In this document: one piece after another, positions 43,293 to 52,066 of the stretch
Layout of the letters: every line of letters begins with the position of its first letter
Position numbering within the stretch: the stretch's first letter is position 1
Assembly: GCA_039196965.1 (NCBI GenBank)
Contig: JBCCUK010000020.1
Location: forward strand, 16,364 to 80,363
DNA: 64,000 nt
Origin: CALLCD01 sp039196965
GTDB taxonomy: Bacteria; Pseudomonadota; Alphaproteobacteria; Caulobacterales; Hyphomonadaceae
Direction: 5' to 3'
The notes under the pieces: generated by a model
The model's input: the letters and a program-made list of their open reading frames with translations, nothing else
Told to the model about the DNA's origin: nothing
Databases searched by the model: none
Translations under genes and position numbers: made by a program

Positions 43293-44465
43293 ATGGAAAA
43301 GAGAGCTGTTTTCGCGACCGACTGGAAAACGTCCCGTGGCCGGGTTTATAGCGAGCCGCCCTCTGCGACGCGTACGCCGTTTCAGCGAGACCGCGACCGT
43401 ATCATCCATGCGACAGCGTTTCGGCGGCTGAAGCAGAAAACCCAGGTTTTTGTAGCCCATGAAGGTGATCATTATCGCACCCGCCTGACGCATTCTTTAG
43501 AAGTTGCCCAGATTGCCCGCTCGATCTCGCGTACCCTCGGCCTGGACGAAGATCTCGCTGAAGCTTTGGCGCTCGCCCATGATCTCGGTCATCCTCCTTT
43601 TGGCCATGCGGGGGAAGATCAACTCGATGAGTGCATGGCTGGCTTTGAGGGCTTCGATCACAATGCGCAGACTTTGCGAGTCGTCACGAAGCTAGAGATG
43701 CGTTATCCAGAGTTTGATGGCCTGAATCTTACTTGGGAGATGCTGGAGGGGCTGGTTAAGCACAATGGGCCCTTGCTCACCGGCGAGCAATCGATCAGCG
43801 AACTCCCAGCGGCATTTCGCGATTATCATGCGCTGGAAAGCCTGGAACTTGATCAGTTCGCGGGGCCGGAGGCACAGGTAGCGGCGCTCGCCGATGATAT
43901 TGCCTATAACAACCACGATATTGATGACGGTATCGCGGCCGGGCTGTTTACCATCGAAGATCTCCTGGATTTACCACTTGTTGGTGACGCTTTTCTGTCG
44001 GTGCGCAAGGATTATCCTTATCTGGAGGACCGAAAAGTTGTTTACGAAGTCGTGCGGCGACTGATTGGGGTTTGGATAAACGATGTGACGGGGGAGACCG
44101 AGCGGCGTGTTGCGGAGAACCGGCCCAAGACCTCCGCTGATGTGAGGGCGATGCCGTGCCCGCTAGTGGCGTTTTCCGAGCGTCTCAGCGAGCAGCAGAT
44201 GTCTCTCAGATCATTCCTCTATGAAAAGATGTATAAGCATTACAAGGTGAACCGGATGCGTTCACAGGCGAAACGTATTCTGAGAGATCTATTCGACGTG
44301 TTTCTCGAAGAACCAAATACGCTGCCTCCACCGTGGCGACATGTGGCCGAACAGGCCACTCAATCCCGACGGGCGCGTATTGTTTGTGATTACATCGCCG
44401 GAATGACTGACAATTATGCGATTGATGAGCACAAGCGTATATTCAGCCTGGATAGTATGCTTTAG
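43293..44465 (+). CDS. dgt: dGTP triphosphohydrolase-like HD protein
   Basis: A 390-residue HD-domain dNTPase. The metal-binding motif runs HSLEVAQIARSI, then LAHDLGHPPFGHAGED, then NNHDIDDG, as in Dgt. It begins SRGRVYSEPPSATRTPFQRDRDRIIHATAFRRLKQKTQVF, the usual N-terminal block. It hydrolyses dNTPs to nucleosides and triphosphate, controlling dNTP pools. In many relatives argS follows; here a SPOR protein follows after 116 bp. Confidence 0.94.
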   Translation: MEKRAVFATDWKTSRGRVYSEPPSATRTPFQRDRDRIIHATAFRRLKQKTQVFVAHEGDHYRTRLTHSLEVAQIARSISRTLGLDEDLAEALALAHDLGHPPFGHAGEDQLDECMAGFEGFDHNAQTLRVVTKLEMRYPEFDGLNLTWEMLEGLVKHNGPLLTGEQSISELPAAFRDYHALESLELDQFAGPEAQVAALADDIAYNNHDIDDGIAAGLFTIEDLLDLPLVGDAFLSVRKDYPYLEDRKVVYEVVRRLIGVWINDVTGETERRVAENRPKTSADVRAMPCPLVAFSERLSEQQMSLRSFLYEKMYKHYKVNRMRSQAKRILRDLFDVFLEEPNTLPPPWRHVAEQATQSRRARIVCDYIAGMTDNYAIDEHKRIFSLDSML

Positions 44466-44475
44466 GCACTTTCAT

Positions 44476-44500
44476 CCCGCCTATCTGTGGAAAAGGCGGG
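44476..44500. repeat. Hairpin after dgt
   Basis: CCCGCCT pairs with AGGCGGG around an 11-base loop. It lacks a T-run on either strand, so it may be a weak terminator or an mRNA-stabilising hairpin. Confidence 0.4.
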
Positions 44501-44515
44501 GCTCCTTAGGGATAA

Positions 44516-44530
44516 TTTAAAGCTCATTAA
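44516..44530. promoter_or_regulatory. Possible CtrA-like box upstream of the SPOR gene
   Basis: TTTA-N7-TTAA matches the CtrA consensus at 7 of 8 positions, 51 bp before the SPOR-domain gene. Weak on its own, but the downstream operon encodes cell-cycle proteins. Confidence 0.3.
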
Positions 44531-44581
44531 CAAACAAAAGCCTAGAATTAACGAATAGCGTAAACTGAGTCAGAGGACGCC

Positions 44582-45415
44582 ATGGGCCAGTCTCGACAAA
44601 GATATGATCAAGACTTCGGACCTTTCGAGGACGATTATCGCGGATTCGACCCATCGGAAGATGGTGCCCGGGGGCCATTGATTCTTGCACTTGTTTTCGG
44701 CGTGCTTCTGATTTTTGCGGCCGTAATTTGGAATACATACAAGCAAGGAATCCGGCCAGATCCTGCAGGTTTGCCAGTTATAATGGCTGAGAGTACACCT
44801 TATAAGAGCCGTCCAGACGATCCAGGAGGCACCATTTTGCCGGATTTAGATCGTCTGATCTATGATCAGTTGGATGGCAGCGAACGCGCGCAGGCTGACC
44901 AGCTTTTGCAGGGCGGCCCTCCGATTGAACTCCGTCTAGGTCAAGAAACCGAGATAGATGAGGTCACCGGAATACCGCGAGCGGCCATCCAGCAATTGGA
45001 AGAGTACGACGCCAAAAATGGTGGCAAGGCGGTAACGTCGGAAGCGCTTCCAGAGCCAACAGAGCCCGCTAAACCAGCCATTCCGGGCGTGGATGAGATT
45101 ATTGCTGCCAAAGTGGAAAATGCGCCCCCAAAGCCAGCATCACCGGCTTTTCGGTTTTCTCCAGGCGGCCGGTTTCTTGTTCAGATTGGCGCGCTGCGTT
45201 CTCAGGCGGCCGCAGACACGGCCTGGAATGAGATTTCTTCAGCAGAGGCGCAACTCTTTCAAGGGGCAACAAAGCGCATTCAGCGGGCAGATCTTGGCGC
45301 AAAGGGCATATTCTATCGCGTCCGGGCGGGTGCTTTCGAAAACCGCGCTGACGCGGCTCAGTTCTGCGATGCTCTAAAGGGCAGGGGTCGTGCCTGCATT
45401 GTGGTGAGTGGATGA
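44582..45415 (+). CDS. SPOR-domain cell-division membrane protein
   Basis: A 277-residue bitopic protein: a short acidic cytoplasmic tail, a TM helix (about residues 39-58, LILALVFGVLLIFAAVIW), a proline-rich linker, and a C-terminal SPOR domain (about 198-277; FLVQIGALRSQAAADTAWNEI then FYRVRAGAFENRADAAQFCDAL). SPOR domains bind denuded glycan at the division septum. It is the first gene of the nagZ-scpAB cluster, overlapping nagZ by 4 bp (ATGA). Confidence 0.93.
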   Translation: MGQSRQRYDQDFGPFEDDYRGFDPSEDGARGPLILALVFGVLLIFAAVIWNTYKQGIRPDPAGLPVIMAESTPYKSRPDDPGGTILPDLDRLIYDQLDGSERAQADQLLQGGPPIELRLGQETEIDEVTGIPRAAIQQLEEYDAKNGGKAVTSEALPEPTEPAKPAIPGVDEIIAAKVENAPPKPASPAFRFSPGGRFLVQIGALRSQAAADTAWNEISSAEAQLFQGATKRIQRADLGAKGIFYRVRAGAFENRADAAQFCDALKGRGRACIVVSG

Positions 45416-46458
45416 GCTCAGCTACTCGTGCCTGCATTCTCAGCGTGTCCGGCCCGGTACTAACCGAGGCCGAAACTGCACTTTTCGCAGAATTGCAGCC
45501 ATGGGGCGTTATTCTAATGGGCAGAAGCTGTGTCACCCGGGATCAGGTGCGCGCCCTTGTCGATGATATCTGGACAGCTTTAGGGCACGCGGCTCTCGTT
45601 TTTATCGATCAGGAAGGCGGGCGGGTGGCCCGTCTTAAGGCACCTGAATGGCCCCTTTTTCCAAGTGGTGCGACCTATGGTGCTTTGTTCGAGCGTTCAC
45701 CTGAGCGCGGTATCGAAGCAGCTTGGCTCGGTCATCGCCTGATTGCCCGTGAACTCTCCTCCATGGGTATTCACGCCGATTGTGCACCTGTCCTAGATCT
45801 TCCCGTGGAAGGCGCTCACGATATTATCGGCGATCGCGCTTTTGGATCGTCTGTCGAGGCAATCTCTGCTTTGGGGCGCGCGGCGCTCCGAGGACTGCGC
45901 GATGGGGGTGTCGCTGGTGTTATCAAGCATATGCCAGGCCATGGACGGGCCCTGATTGACAGCCATGAAGATCTTCCGCGTGTCACAGCCGGCAACAATG
46001 AACTTGCTGCCGATTTTGCTGTTTTTGAAGCACTGGCAGACGCTCCGATGGCAATGACGGCACACATCGCATTCGAGGCGTTCGACAAAGAACGCCCGGC
46101 AACACTTTCCCAGCCTGTGATTTCTGACATTATCCGCGGCCGAATCGGTTTTGACGGTCTGTTGATGACGGATGATTTAGGAATGAATGCCCTTGGTGGG
46201 CGACTGGAAACGCGGGCGAATGGTGCGATCGCTGCAGGTTGTGATATTGTGCTTCACTGCTCCGGTTTTGTCACCGATCCGGATATCATCTTTCAGGAAA
46301 TGACTGAAGTTGGCCAGGCCGTACCGATCCTGCGTGGCAAATCTCTTGAGCGGGCCCGCAGAGCTGAAGCATTTGCAACCATCGCAAAGCCGTTCGATGC
46401 CGAGGCCGGGTGGAAGCGCATGGAACGACTGTTGGCCAATCAGGAAATGGCGGCCTGA
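45412..46458 (+). CDS. nagZ: Beta-N-acetylhexosaminidase (GH3)
   Basis: A 348-residue family 3 glycosidase of the muropeptide-recycling pathway, removing GlcNAc from anhydro-muropeptides in the cytoplasm. Marks are FIDQEGGRVARL, KHMPGHGRALIDSHEDLPRV with the catalytic His on a flexible loop, and the nucleophile aspartate in LLMTDDLGMNAL. Translationally coupled to both neighbours (ATGA upstream, TGATG downstream). Confidence 0.95.
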   Translation: MSSATRACILSVSGPVLTEAETALFAELQPWGVILMGRSCVTRDQVRALVDDIWTALGHAALVFIDQEGGRVARLKAPEWPLFPSGATYGALFERSPERGIEAAWLGHRLIARELSSMGIHADCAPVLDLPVEGAHDIIGDRAFGSSVEAISALGRAALRGLRDGGVAGVIKHMPGHGRALIDSHEDLPRVTAGNNELAADFAVFEALADAPMAMTAHIAFEAFDKERPATLSQPVISDIIRGRIGFDGLLMTDDLGMNALGGRLETRANGAIAAGCDIVLHCSGFVTDPDIIFQEMTEVGQAVPILRGKSLERARRAEAFATIAKPFDAEAGWKRMERLLANQEMAA

Positions 46459-47288
46459 TGAGCGATAGTATAACCATTGATGCCCTGTCAGTAGAGGCCG
46501 AGGAAGCCGACGGGCAAGATGTGCTCCTTGTCAGCACCGAAGGTTTTGAAGGCCCCTTGCATATGCTGCTCGATATGGCGAGACGGCAGAAAGTCGACCT
46601 TCGGCAAGTTTCCATTCTTGATCTAGCAAACCAGTATCTGGCTTTCATCAAGGAGGCGAAGGCTCGCCGGATAGACCTCGCCGCAGACTATCTCCTAATG
46701 GCAGCATGGCTTGCCTATTTGAAGTCGCGGCTCCTCCTTCCAAAGGAAGAGAAAGAGGGCGGCGATGTAGAAACTGCCGAGGATATGGCCGAACGGCTCG
46801 CCTTTCGCCTAAAACGGCTCGATGCGATGCGTGAAGCAGCGGAAGCGCTACAGAACGGACCTACACTTGATAACGTCGTGTTTCTGCGGGGCATGCCTGA
46901 AAAGCCGAAAGTCATCAAGCATTCTGAGTATGATACCGGTGTCTACCATCTGACTCAGGCTTTCGGGACAATCCGGGTGCGCAAGGAAGAGGCACGCCCC
47001 CACAGGATTGCGCAGCAGCTTGTTCTGCCTCTTGAGGCCGCGCGCCAATCCTTGAAATCTCTCGTTCCAGAACTCGATGAATGGCGAAGTCTCGATCACG
47101 TGCGCAGGCAGGTGTCTCTGCCGGATTCAGAGCTGCCAGAATGCTCTGTAACGGCAAGTGTTTTTTCTGCAGCGCTCGAGCTCGTTCGGGACGGCGATGT
47201 TGATGTGAAGCAGCATGATCACTTTACACCGCTTTATCTCCGCGGCGTTGTGAGACAGGAGGGGGAGGCGAGCCATGAGACCGCTTGA
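46458..47288 (+). CDS. scpA: Segregation and condensation protein A
   Basis: About 276 residues; the kleisin of the SMC-ScpAB condensin. The N-terminal EGFEGPLHMLLDMARRQKVDLRQVSILDLANQYLAFI is diagnostic, and YLLMAAWLAYLKSRLLLP follows. The true start is the ATG at 46458, overlapping the nagZ stop; the open frame upstream is shadow. It overlaps scpB by 14 bp. Confidence 0.95.
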   Translation: MSDSITIDALSVEAEEADGQDVLLVSTEGFEGPLHMLLDMARRQKVDLRQVSILDLANQYLAFIKEAKARRIDLAADYLLMAAWLAYLKSRLLLPKEEKEGGDVETAEDMAERLAFRLKRLDAMREAAEALQNGPTLDNVVFLRGMPEKPKVIKHSEYDTGVYHLTQAFGTIRVRKEEARPHRIAQQLVLPLEAARQSLKSLVPELDEWRSLDHVRRQVSLPDSELPECSVTASVFSAALELVRDGDVDVKQHDHFTPLYLRGVVRQEGEASHETA

Positions 47289-48054
47289 GACACCAATGAC
47301 TGACGAGACAGATAGCGACGATATCCGAAAGGCAGTTCGCCAACTTTCGTTCACCTATCAGCGGTCTGCCAGCCAGCACCGTGAGGTCATGGAAGATGTG
47401 ATGGCGGAAGCGCTGCGCCGAGCTGAGGCAGTGCTTTTTGCTGCAGGAGAACCCATGAGTGCGGCACAAATCGCTGAAATTCTGCCCCAGGGTGTAGAGC
47501 CGGCGCAGGTGCTGATGGAATTGAAGCGGACCTATGCCGGAAGGGGGATCTGTCTTGCCGAAGTCGCTGGCAAATGGAGATTTCAGACCGCCGAAGATCT
47601 CTCATTTCTTTTTGTTGAAGAGCGTACAGTTCAGAAAAAGCTGAGTCAGGCAGCGCTCGAGACGCTCGCAATCATTGCTTATGGGCAGCCGGTTACAAGG
47701 GCTGAGATCGAAGCGGTGCGCGGGGTTGCTGTATCTAAAGGTACCATAGACGCTTTGATGGAAACGGGCTGGATAAAAACCAAAGGACGGCGAAAAACGC
47801 CTGGAAGGCCAGTGACTCTGGGCACTACAGACAAGTTCCTTGAGCATTTTGGTCTGGAAGATCTCGGTGTCTTGCCAGGGAAGGCAGAATTGGAGGCAGA
47901 GGGACTACTTTCCGATGTCATTCCCGATGGGTTTAGCGCCGATGGTGAGATTGTATCTGATTCAATCGAAGATGACGCCTTGTCAGTCGAGATCCCTGAG
48001 CAGGAAGCAGAGTTTGTCACTGACTTCGTTTCAGAAGACGAAGCAGACGCTTAA
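47275..48054 (+). CDS. scpB: Segregation and condensation protein B
   Basis: A 259-residue winged-helix partner of ScpA. The core EALRRAEAVLFAAGEPMSAAQIAEIL and the conserved QAALETLAIIAYGQPVTRAEIEAVRG are plain. The C-terminal extension of about 60 residues is acidic. GGAGG lies inside scpA 6 bases before the ATG, so the overlap is functional. tatA follows after a 97 bp gap. Confidence 0.94.
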   Translation: MRPLETPMTDETDSDDIRKAVRQLSFTYQRSASQHREVMEDVMAEALRRAEAVLFAAGEPMSAAQIAEILPQGVEPAQVLMELKRTYAGRGICLAEVAGKWRFQTAEDLSFLFVEERTVQKKLSQAALETLAIIAYGQPVTRAEIEAVRGVAVSKGTIDALMETGWIKTKGRRKTPGRPVTLGTTDKFLEHFGLEDLGVLPGKAELEAEGLLSDVIPDGFSADGEIVSDSIEDDALSVEIPEQEAEFVTDFVSEDEADA

Positions 48055-48151
48055 ATTGCAAAATCTTCATAATTAAACTCCCCAAATCTCGGGTCATTGT
48101 GCGAAGTGAGCATCAGGCGTAATAAAGGGTATTCAGTCAAAGGAGGCCGTC

Positions 48152-48370
48152 ATGGGATCGATTGGTCCATTACAGCTCGTTTTATTCCTGGTAGTCGCGG
48201 TGCTGGTATTCGGTGGTCGTGGCCGTATCTCCTCTATCATGGGGGATGTTGCTAAGGGTGTTCGCAGTTTCCGAACAGGTTTGAAGGAGCCTGAAGAGGA
48301 TCCGAAAGCGGTAACAAAAGAGGATATGGTGGACGTCACACCTGCAAAGGATGAGGCGAAGTCCTCCTGA
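48152..48370 (+). CDS. tatA: Twin-arginine translocase subunit TatA
   Basis: A 72-residue protein with one TM helix (LVLFLVVAVLVFGG) and the following amphipathic helix beginning GRISSIMGDVAKGVRSF. It forms the protein-conducting part of the Tat system. AAAGGAGG, a near-perfect ribosome-binding site, precedes the ATG. It starts the tatABC operon. Confidence 0.94.
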   Translation: MGSIGPLQLVLFLVVAVLVFGGRGRISSIMGDVAKGVRSFRTGLKEPEEDPKAVTKEDMVDVTPAKDEAKSS

Positions 48371-48390
48371 TAAATTGAGCGAGCAAGCTT

Positions 48391-48711
48391 ATGCTGCCTC
48401 AATTCGGTTTTCCCGAATTTCTCTTAATAGCGATCACGGCCTTGATTGTGGTGGGGCCGAAGGATCTGCCGTTGATGATGCGGCGACTGGGCAAGTTTGT
48501 TGGCCGCGCCAAGGCTATGGCGCGAGAGTTTCAATCCGCTTTCGATGATATTGCCCGTCAGGCTGAGCTCGATGAGCTCCGCAAGGAGATCCAGGACCTC
48601 AAAACGCAAAATACCGTTTTTGATGCGGAGGAAGAGATGCGCTCTTTTGAGGAGGACATGAATTCCAAGGTTATGGAGATGGAAAAAACGGCCAAGGAAG
48701 ACGGCGAATGA
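48391..48711 (+). CDS. tatB: Twin-arginine translocase subunit TatB
   Basis: A 106-residue protein with the TatB opening FGFPEFLLIAITALIVVGPKDLP, then an amphipathic and a coiled-coil-like region (AELDELRKEIQDLK). With TatC it forms the signal-peptide receptor. It overlaps tatC by 4 bp. Confidence 0.93.
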   Translation: MLPQFGFPEFLLIAITALIVVGPKDLPLMMRRLGKFVGRAKAMAREFQSAFDDIARQAELDELRKEIQDLKTQNTVFDAEEEMRSFEEDMNSKVMEMEKTAKEDGE

Positions 48712-49535
48712 GCGCCAATACGCCTGAGATTGAAGGCCCGGAAATCCTTGATGATATTGAGGTGGAAGCGAGCCGTGCTCCACTTCTGGAGCACCTGACA
48801 GAGCTTCGAAGCCGCCTGATCGTAAGTGTGTTCGCGATTGCGGTCGCGGCCCTGGGATGTTTCGTTTTCGTTGTGCCGATCTATAACTGGCTTGCTGCGC
48901 CTTTCGTTGAGGCAGGCCAGCTGGCACGAGGGAATGCCGAGTTTGAGCTGATTTTCACAGGTTTGTTGGAATTCTTCTTCGCGAAGCTGAAAATCTCTAT
49001 TTTTGCGGGGCTGTTTCTCGCATTTCCGATTGTTGCCTGGCAGATCTACGCCTTCGTGGCACCCGGACTGTATAAGGATGAAAAGGGCGCATTCCTTCCC
49101 TTTCTCATTGCGGCACCCATTCTTTTCACGACCGGAGCTGTGTTCGTCTATTACGTCATGTTGCCGTGGGTGAGCCAGTTTGCATTCAGCCAGGAGATAG
49201 CCGCGAGCTCCGGGGGGGCTTCCACGCAACTTTTGCCGCGCGTTGCCGAATATCTTTCGCTTGCGATGGCCCTAATGCTAGCGTTCGGATTGTCTTTTCA
49301 GCTACCAGTCATTCTCACCCTGCTGGGTAAGATTGGTGTTGTGGGGTCCGACACGCTTCGATCCGGGCGTAAGTACGCCCTTGTCGTCATACTTGCTTTT
49401 GCTGCTTTCTTCACCCCACCCGATATCGTCTCGCAGATTATCCTGACGGGACCTGTGATGCTGCTCTATGAAAGCAGTATCTGGTGTGTCTGGTTGATCG
49501 AACGCAGGCGGCGTGAGGTTGAGACAGAAGCCTGA
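48708..49535 (+). CDS. tatC: Twin-arginine translocase subunit TatC
   Basis: A 275-residue polytopic protein of six TM helices. The family signature PLLEHLTELRSRLIVS at the N-terminus and the glutamate-containing loops (FTGLLEFFFAKLKISI, FLAFPIVAWQIYAFVAPGLY) bind the twin-arginine signal. serS, often next, is replaced by a convergent amidase. Confidence 0.97.
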   Translation: MSANTPEIEGPEILDDIEVEASRAPLLEHLTELRSRLIVSVFAIAVAALGCFVFVVPIYNWLAAPFVEAGQLARGNAEFELIFTGLLEFFFAKLKISIFAGLFLAFPIVAWQIYAFVAPGLYKDEKGAFLPFLIAAPILFTTGAVFVYYVMLPWVSQFAFSQEIAASSGGASTQLLPRVAEYLSLAMALMLAFGLSFQLPVILTLLGKIGVVGSDTLRSGRKYALVVILAFAAFFTPPDIVSQIILTGPVMLLYESSIWCVWLIERRRREVETEA

Positions 49536-49544
49536 TAGCGTACT

Positions 49545-51050
49545 TTAAGTCGCAACCACTTGTGGGAGCCGGTCGATCCATGGTTTCGCGTCCTCCAGCT
49601 CATAGGCCAGGCCCAGCAGCATACGATCGTCACCTTTTCTACCCGAAAACATGGAGCCGATTGGCAGACCGTCCGACGACATACCCATCGGTACCGACAT
49701 AGAGGCCGCACCGGAAACATTCATTGGCGACGTGAAGGCGGCAAATCCCAGCACATTGGCCATAACGGCATCCATATCTTCAGCGGCGGGATTTTGAGTT
49801 CCTATGAGCGGAGCCGGGCTGGATACAGTGGGCGTCAGGATTACGTCAACGCCAAGATCGTCAAACATGTTATGGTAAGCGGCCTGCGAGCGAACAAGAT
49901 AGGCTACCGCGTCATCGAGTTCCCCGGAGCGGGCTAGAAAATTCTGCGCGAGTAAAAGGGTCCATGGTTCCAGAATGTCCGGTCCCGGCGGCTTGCCTGC
50001 AAATTGTGAAGCCTCCTGAGCAAACTGCGCCGCACCCGCAGCCCAATACAGCAGGAATCTGTCGGAGAATGTGTCGCCGTCCAGGGGCATGACGACGTCT
50101 TTTACTTCGTGTCCAAGCGCGCGGCAAAGATCGGCAGTTAAATCAAGTTCACGGCGTGTATCAAGGTGTAACTCAGCGCCCGCTGACAGGGGCTCCGGAG
50201 CATAGCCTATGCGGAGGCGTCGGGATGTGGGGCCGGTAACGGGCTCGCGGGCGTCTTCTGAGCGGGCGGTTGCTGCAAAGATAGCAGCAGAATCCCTCAC
50301 CGTATTTGACACCGCAAGGTCTACAGAAATCTCCACTGGGGAGCCTTCCTGATTGGTGCGGCCAATTGGTGCGATGCGATTGGATGGTTTTAAACCAAAC
50401 AGGCCGCAACAGGCCGCTGGGATGCGAATGGACCCGCCGCCATCGCTTGCATGGGCAAACGGCACAACCCGTGCCGCGGTAAGAGCCGCCGCGCCGCCGG
50501 AAGACCCGCCGGGGATATGATCAGTGTTCCATGGGTTGCGGGTTGGGCCAGTCACGAGGGGCTCTGTCGATGAGATTAGGCCCATTTCAGGCGTGGTCGA
50601 TTTGCCAAGCGAAACGACGCCCAATGTTTCACGCCATACGGCGGAGAGAGGACCGTCTTCCCTTGCCTGATTTCCTTTGAAGGCGCGGCTGCCAAAAAGA
50701 GTTGGCGCTCCCTGCCAGTCGGCCAGATCCTTGATGAAAGTGGGAACGCCGCCCATGGCTCCTTCCGGACTGCTAGTAGCGCGCTCACGGGCATCGTCGA
50801 ACCCTTCATGGGCGATCGCATTCAGTGCGCTGTTCACAGCTTCTGCTCTGGAGATCGCCTGTTCAGTCGCCTCAAGAGCCGTAATTTCACCATTTGAGAT
50901 AAGTTCGGCTATGCGCACACCATCCATAAATTCGTTACTTGATAGCGACGCCTGACTAATTCTCGATGGTGCGCACGCTCCAAAAAAAGTGCTGAAAGCT
51001 GCCATTGCCGTTCCTCCGCGCAAAACGTCTCTTTTGGTAAGTTCTGTCAT
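49545..51050 (-). CDS. Exported amidase-signature family protein with Tat-like lipoprotein signal
   Basis: A 501-residue amidase. The N-terminus TKRDVLRGGTAMAAFSTFFGAC looks like a Tat signal with KR in place of RR, ending in a lipobox (FGAC, Cys26). The Ser-cisSer-Lys triad is intact: lysine in TFIKDLADWQG, GGSSGGAAALTAARV and DGGGSIRIPAACCGLFGLKPSNRI. It probably hydrolyses an amide in the periplasm; the substrate is unknown. It converges on tatC, which makes a Tat substrate next to its own transporter. Confidence 0.88.
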   Translation of the reverse strand: MTELTKRDVLRGGTAMAAFSTFFGACAPSRISQASLSSNEFMDGVRIAELISNGEITALEATEQAISRAEAVNSALNAIAHEGFDDARERATSSPEGAMGGVPTFIKDLADWQGAPTLFGSRAFKGNQAREDGPLSAVWRETLGVVSLGKSTTPEMGLISSTEPLVTGPTRNPWNTDHIPGGSSGGAAALTAARVVPFAHASDGGGSIRIPAACCGLFGLKPSNRIAPIGRTNQEGSPVEISVDLAVSNTVRDSAAIFAATARSEDAREPVTGPTSRRLRIGYAPEPLSAGAELHLDTRRELDLTADLCRALGHEVKDVVMPLDGDTFSDRFLLYWAAGAAQFAQEASQFAGKPPGPDILEPWTLLLAQNFLARSGELDDAVAYLVRSQAAYHNMFDDLGVDVILTPTVSSPAPLIGTQNPAAEDMDAVMANVLGFAAFTSPMNVSGAASMSVPMGMSSDGLPIGSMFSGRKGDDRMLLGLAYELEDAKPWIDRLPQVVAT

Positions 51051-51316
51051 ATTGTGTCCTCCCGGACCTTAGTTGATTATTTTCTATGTCCGTTTTTGAC
51101 CGTACGTTTGTTGGGTTGTTGTGCGCAATCCCTAGAGCTTTGCGCCTTTGAACTTATTGCAGAATATGACAGTCTTCATATTCATCTAGATGAGATAACT
51201 ATCCATCGCGGAAGGCTCGCATTGGGCGGACCGTACGTGTAGGCGGTTCATATTGTTTGGTCTTTTTTCACCTATGCGATTTAATCCGCATTTTTCTTGA
51301 CGGAGATTATAAGCGC

Positions 51317-52066
51317 TTGAGTGATAGGATACGTATCGACCTCTTGCTGGTAGATAGGGGTATCTTTGACAGCCGCGCTGCCGCGCGCGCTTCGGTCGAT
51401 GCTGGCCTCGTGTTCGCCGACGGCCGGCAGATCACCAAGGCGTCTGTGATGGTATCTCCGTCTGCTGATATAATGGCTGAGCCTGCACATCCATTTGTTT
51501 CCCGTGGTGGGCTGAAACTTTCGCATGCCCTAGATAGGTTCAATGTGAATCCAACCGGATGGCGCTGTGTTGATTTAGGTGCCTCGACAGGGGGATTCAC
51601 GGACGTACTTTTGAAGCGAGGTGCTGTATTCATCACAGCTGTTGATGTCGGTCGGGATCAGCTGCATACCTCGTTACGAAAAAGCGAGCAGGTATTGGTT
51701 CGTGAAGAGACAGATATCCGCAAGCTGACAGCCCAAGATATTGGGCCTGATGTGCGGCTTCTTGTTGCCGATCTTAGCTTTATTTCATTGGTAAAAGCTC
51801 TGCACCAAGCTTTGAATCTTGTTGGTCAGGGTTGCCATCTGGTTGCACTCTTCAAGCCTCAGTTCGAGGTCGGACGAAAAGCCGTTGGCAAGGGTGGTGT
51901 GGTGAAAGATGCAGGAGCGGTCAACACTGCACGCCTGGCCTTTGAGACGTGGTTAACCGAGATCGGGTGGACTTCACCAGTGTGGACTGAGAGTCCTATC
52001 AAAGGCGCAAACGGCAATCAGGAGTACTTGCTACACTCACGCAAAGGTTTGCCGACAGCATCCTAA
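51317..52066 (+). CDS. tlyA: TlyA family rRNA 2'-O-methyltransferase
   Basis: About 249 residues: an N-terminal S4 RNA-binding domain (RIDLLLVDRGIFDSRAAARASVDAGLV), then an FtsJ-like methyltransferase with SAM loop LGASTGGFTDVL. The catalytic tetrad K-D-K-E is represented by VSRGGLKL, ADLSFISL, LFKPQFEVG and the late glutamate. TlyA methylates 16S and 23S rRNA. I choose the TTG at 51317 (GGAG 11 bases before); an upstream frame to 51257 would precede the S4 domain with an unlikely tail. Confidence 0.92.
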   Translation: MSDRIRIDLLLVDRGIFDSRAAARASVDAGLVFADGRQITKASVMVSPSADIMAEPAHPFVSRGGLKLSHALDRFNVNPTGWRCVDLGASTGGFTDVLLKRGAVFITAVDVGRDQLHTSLRKSEQVLVREETDIRKLTAQDIGPDVRLLVADLSFISLVKALHQALNLVGQGCHLVALFKPQFEVGRKAVGKGGVVKDAGAVNTARLAFETWLTEIGWTSPVWTESPIKGANGNQEYLLHSRKGLPTAS

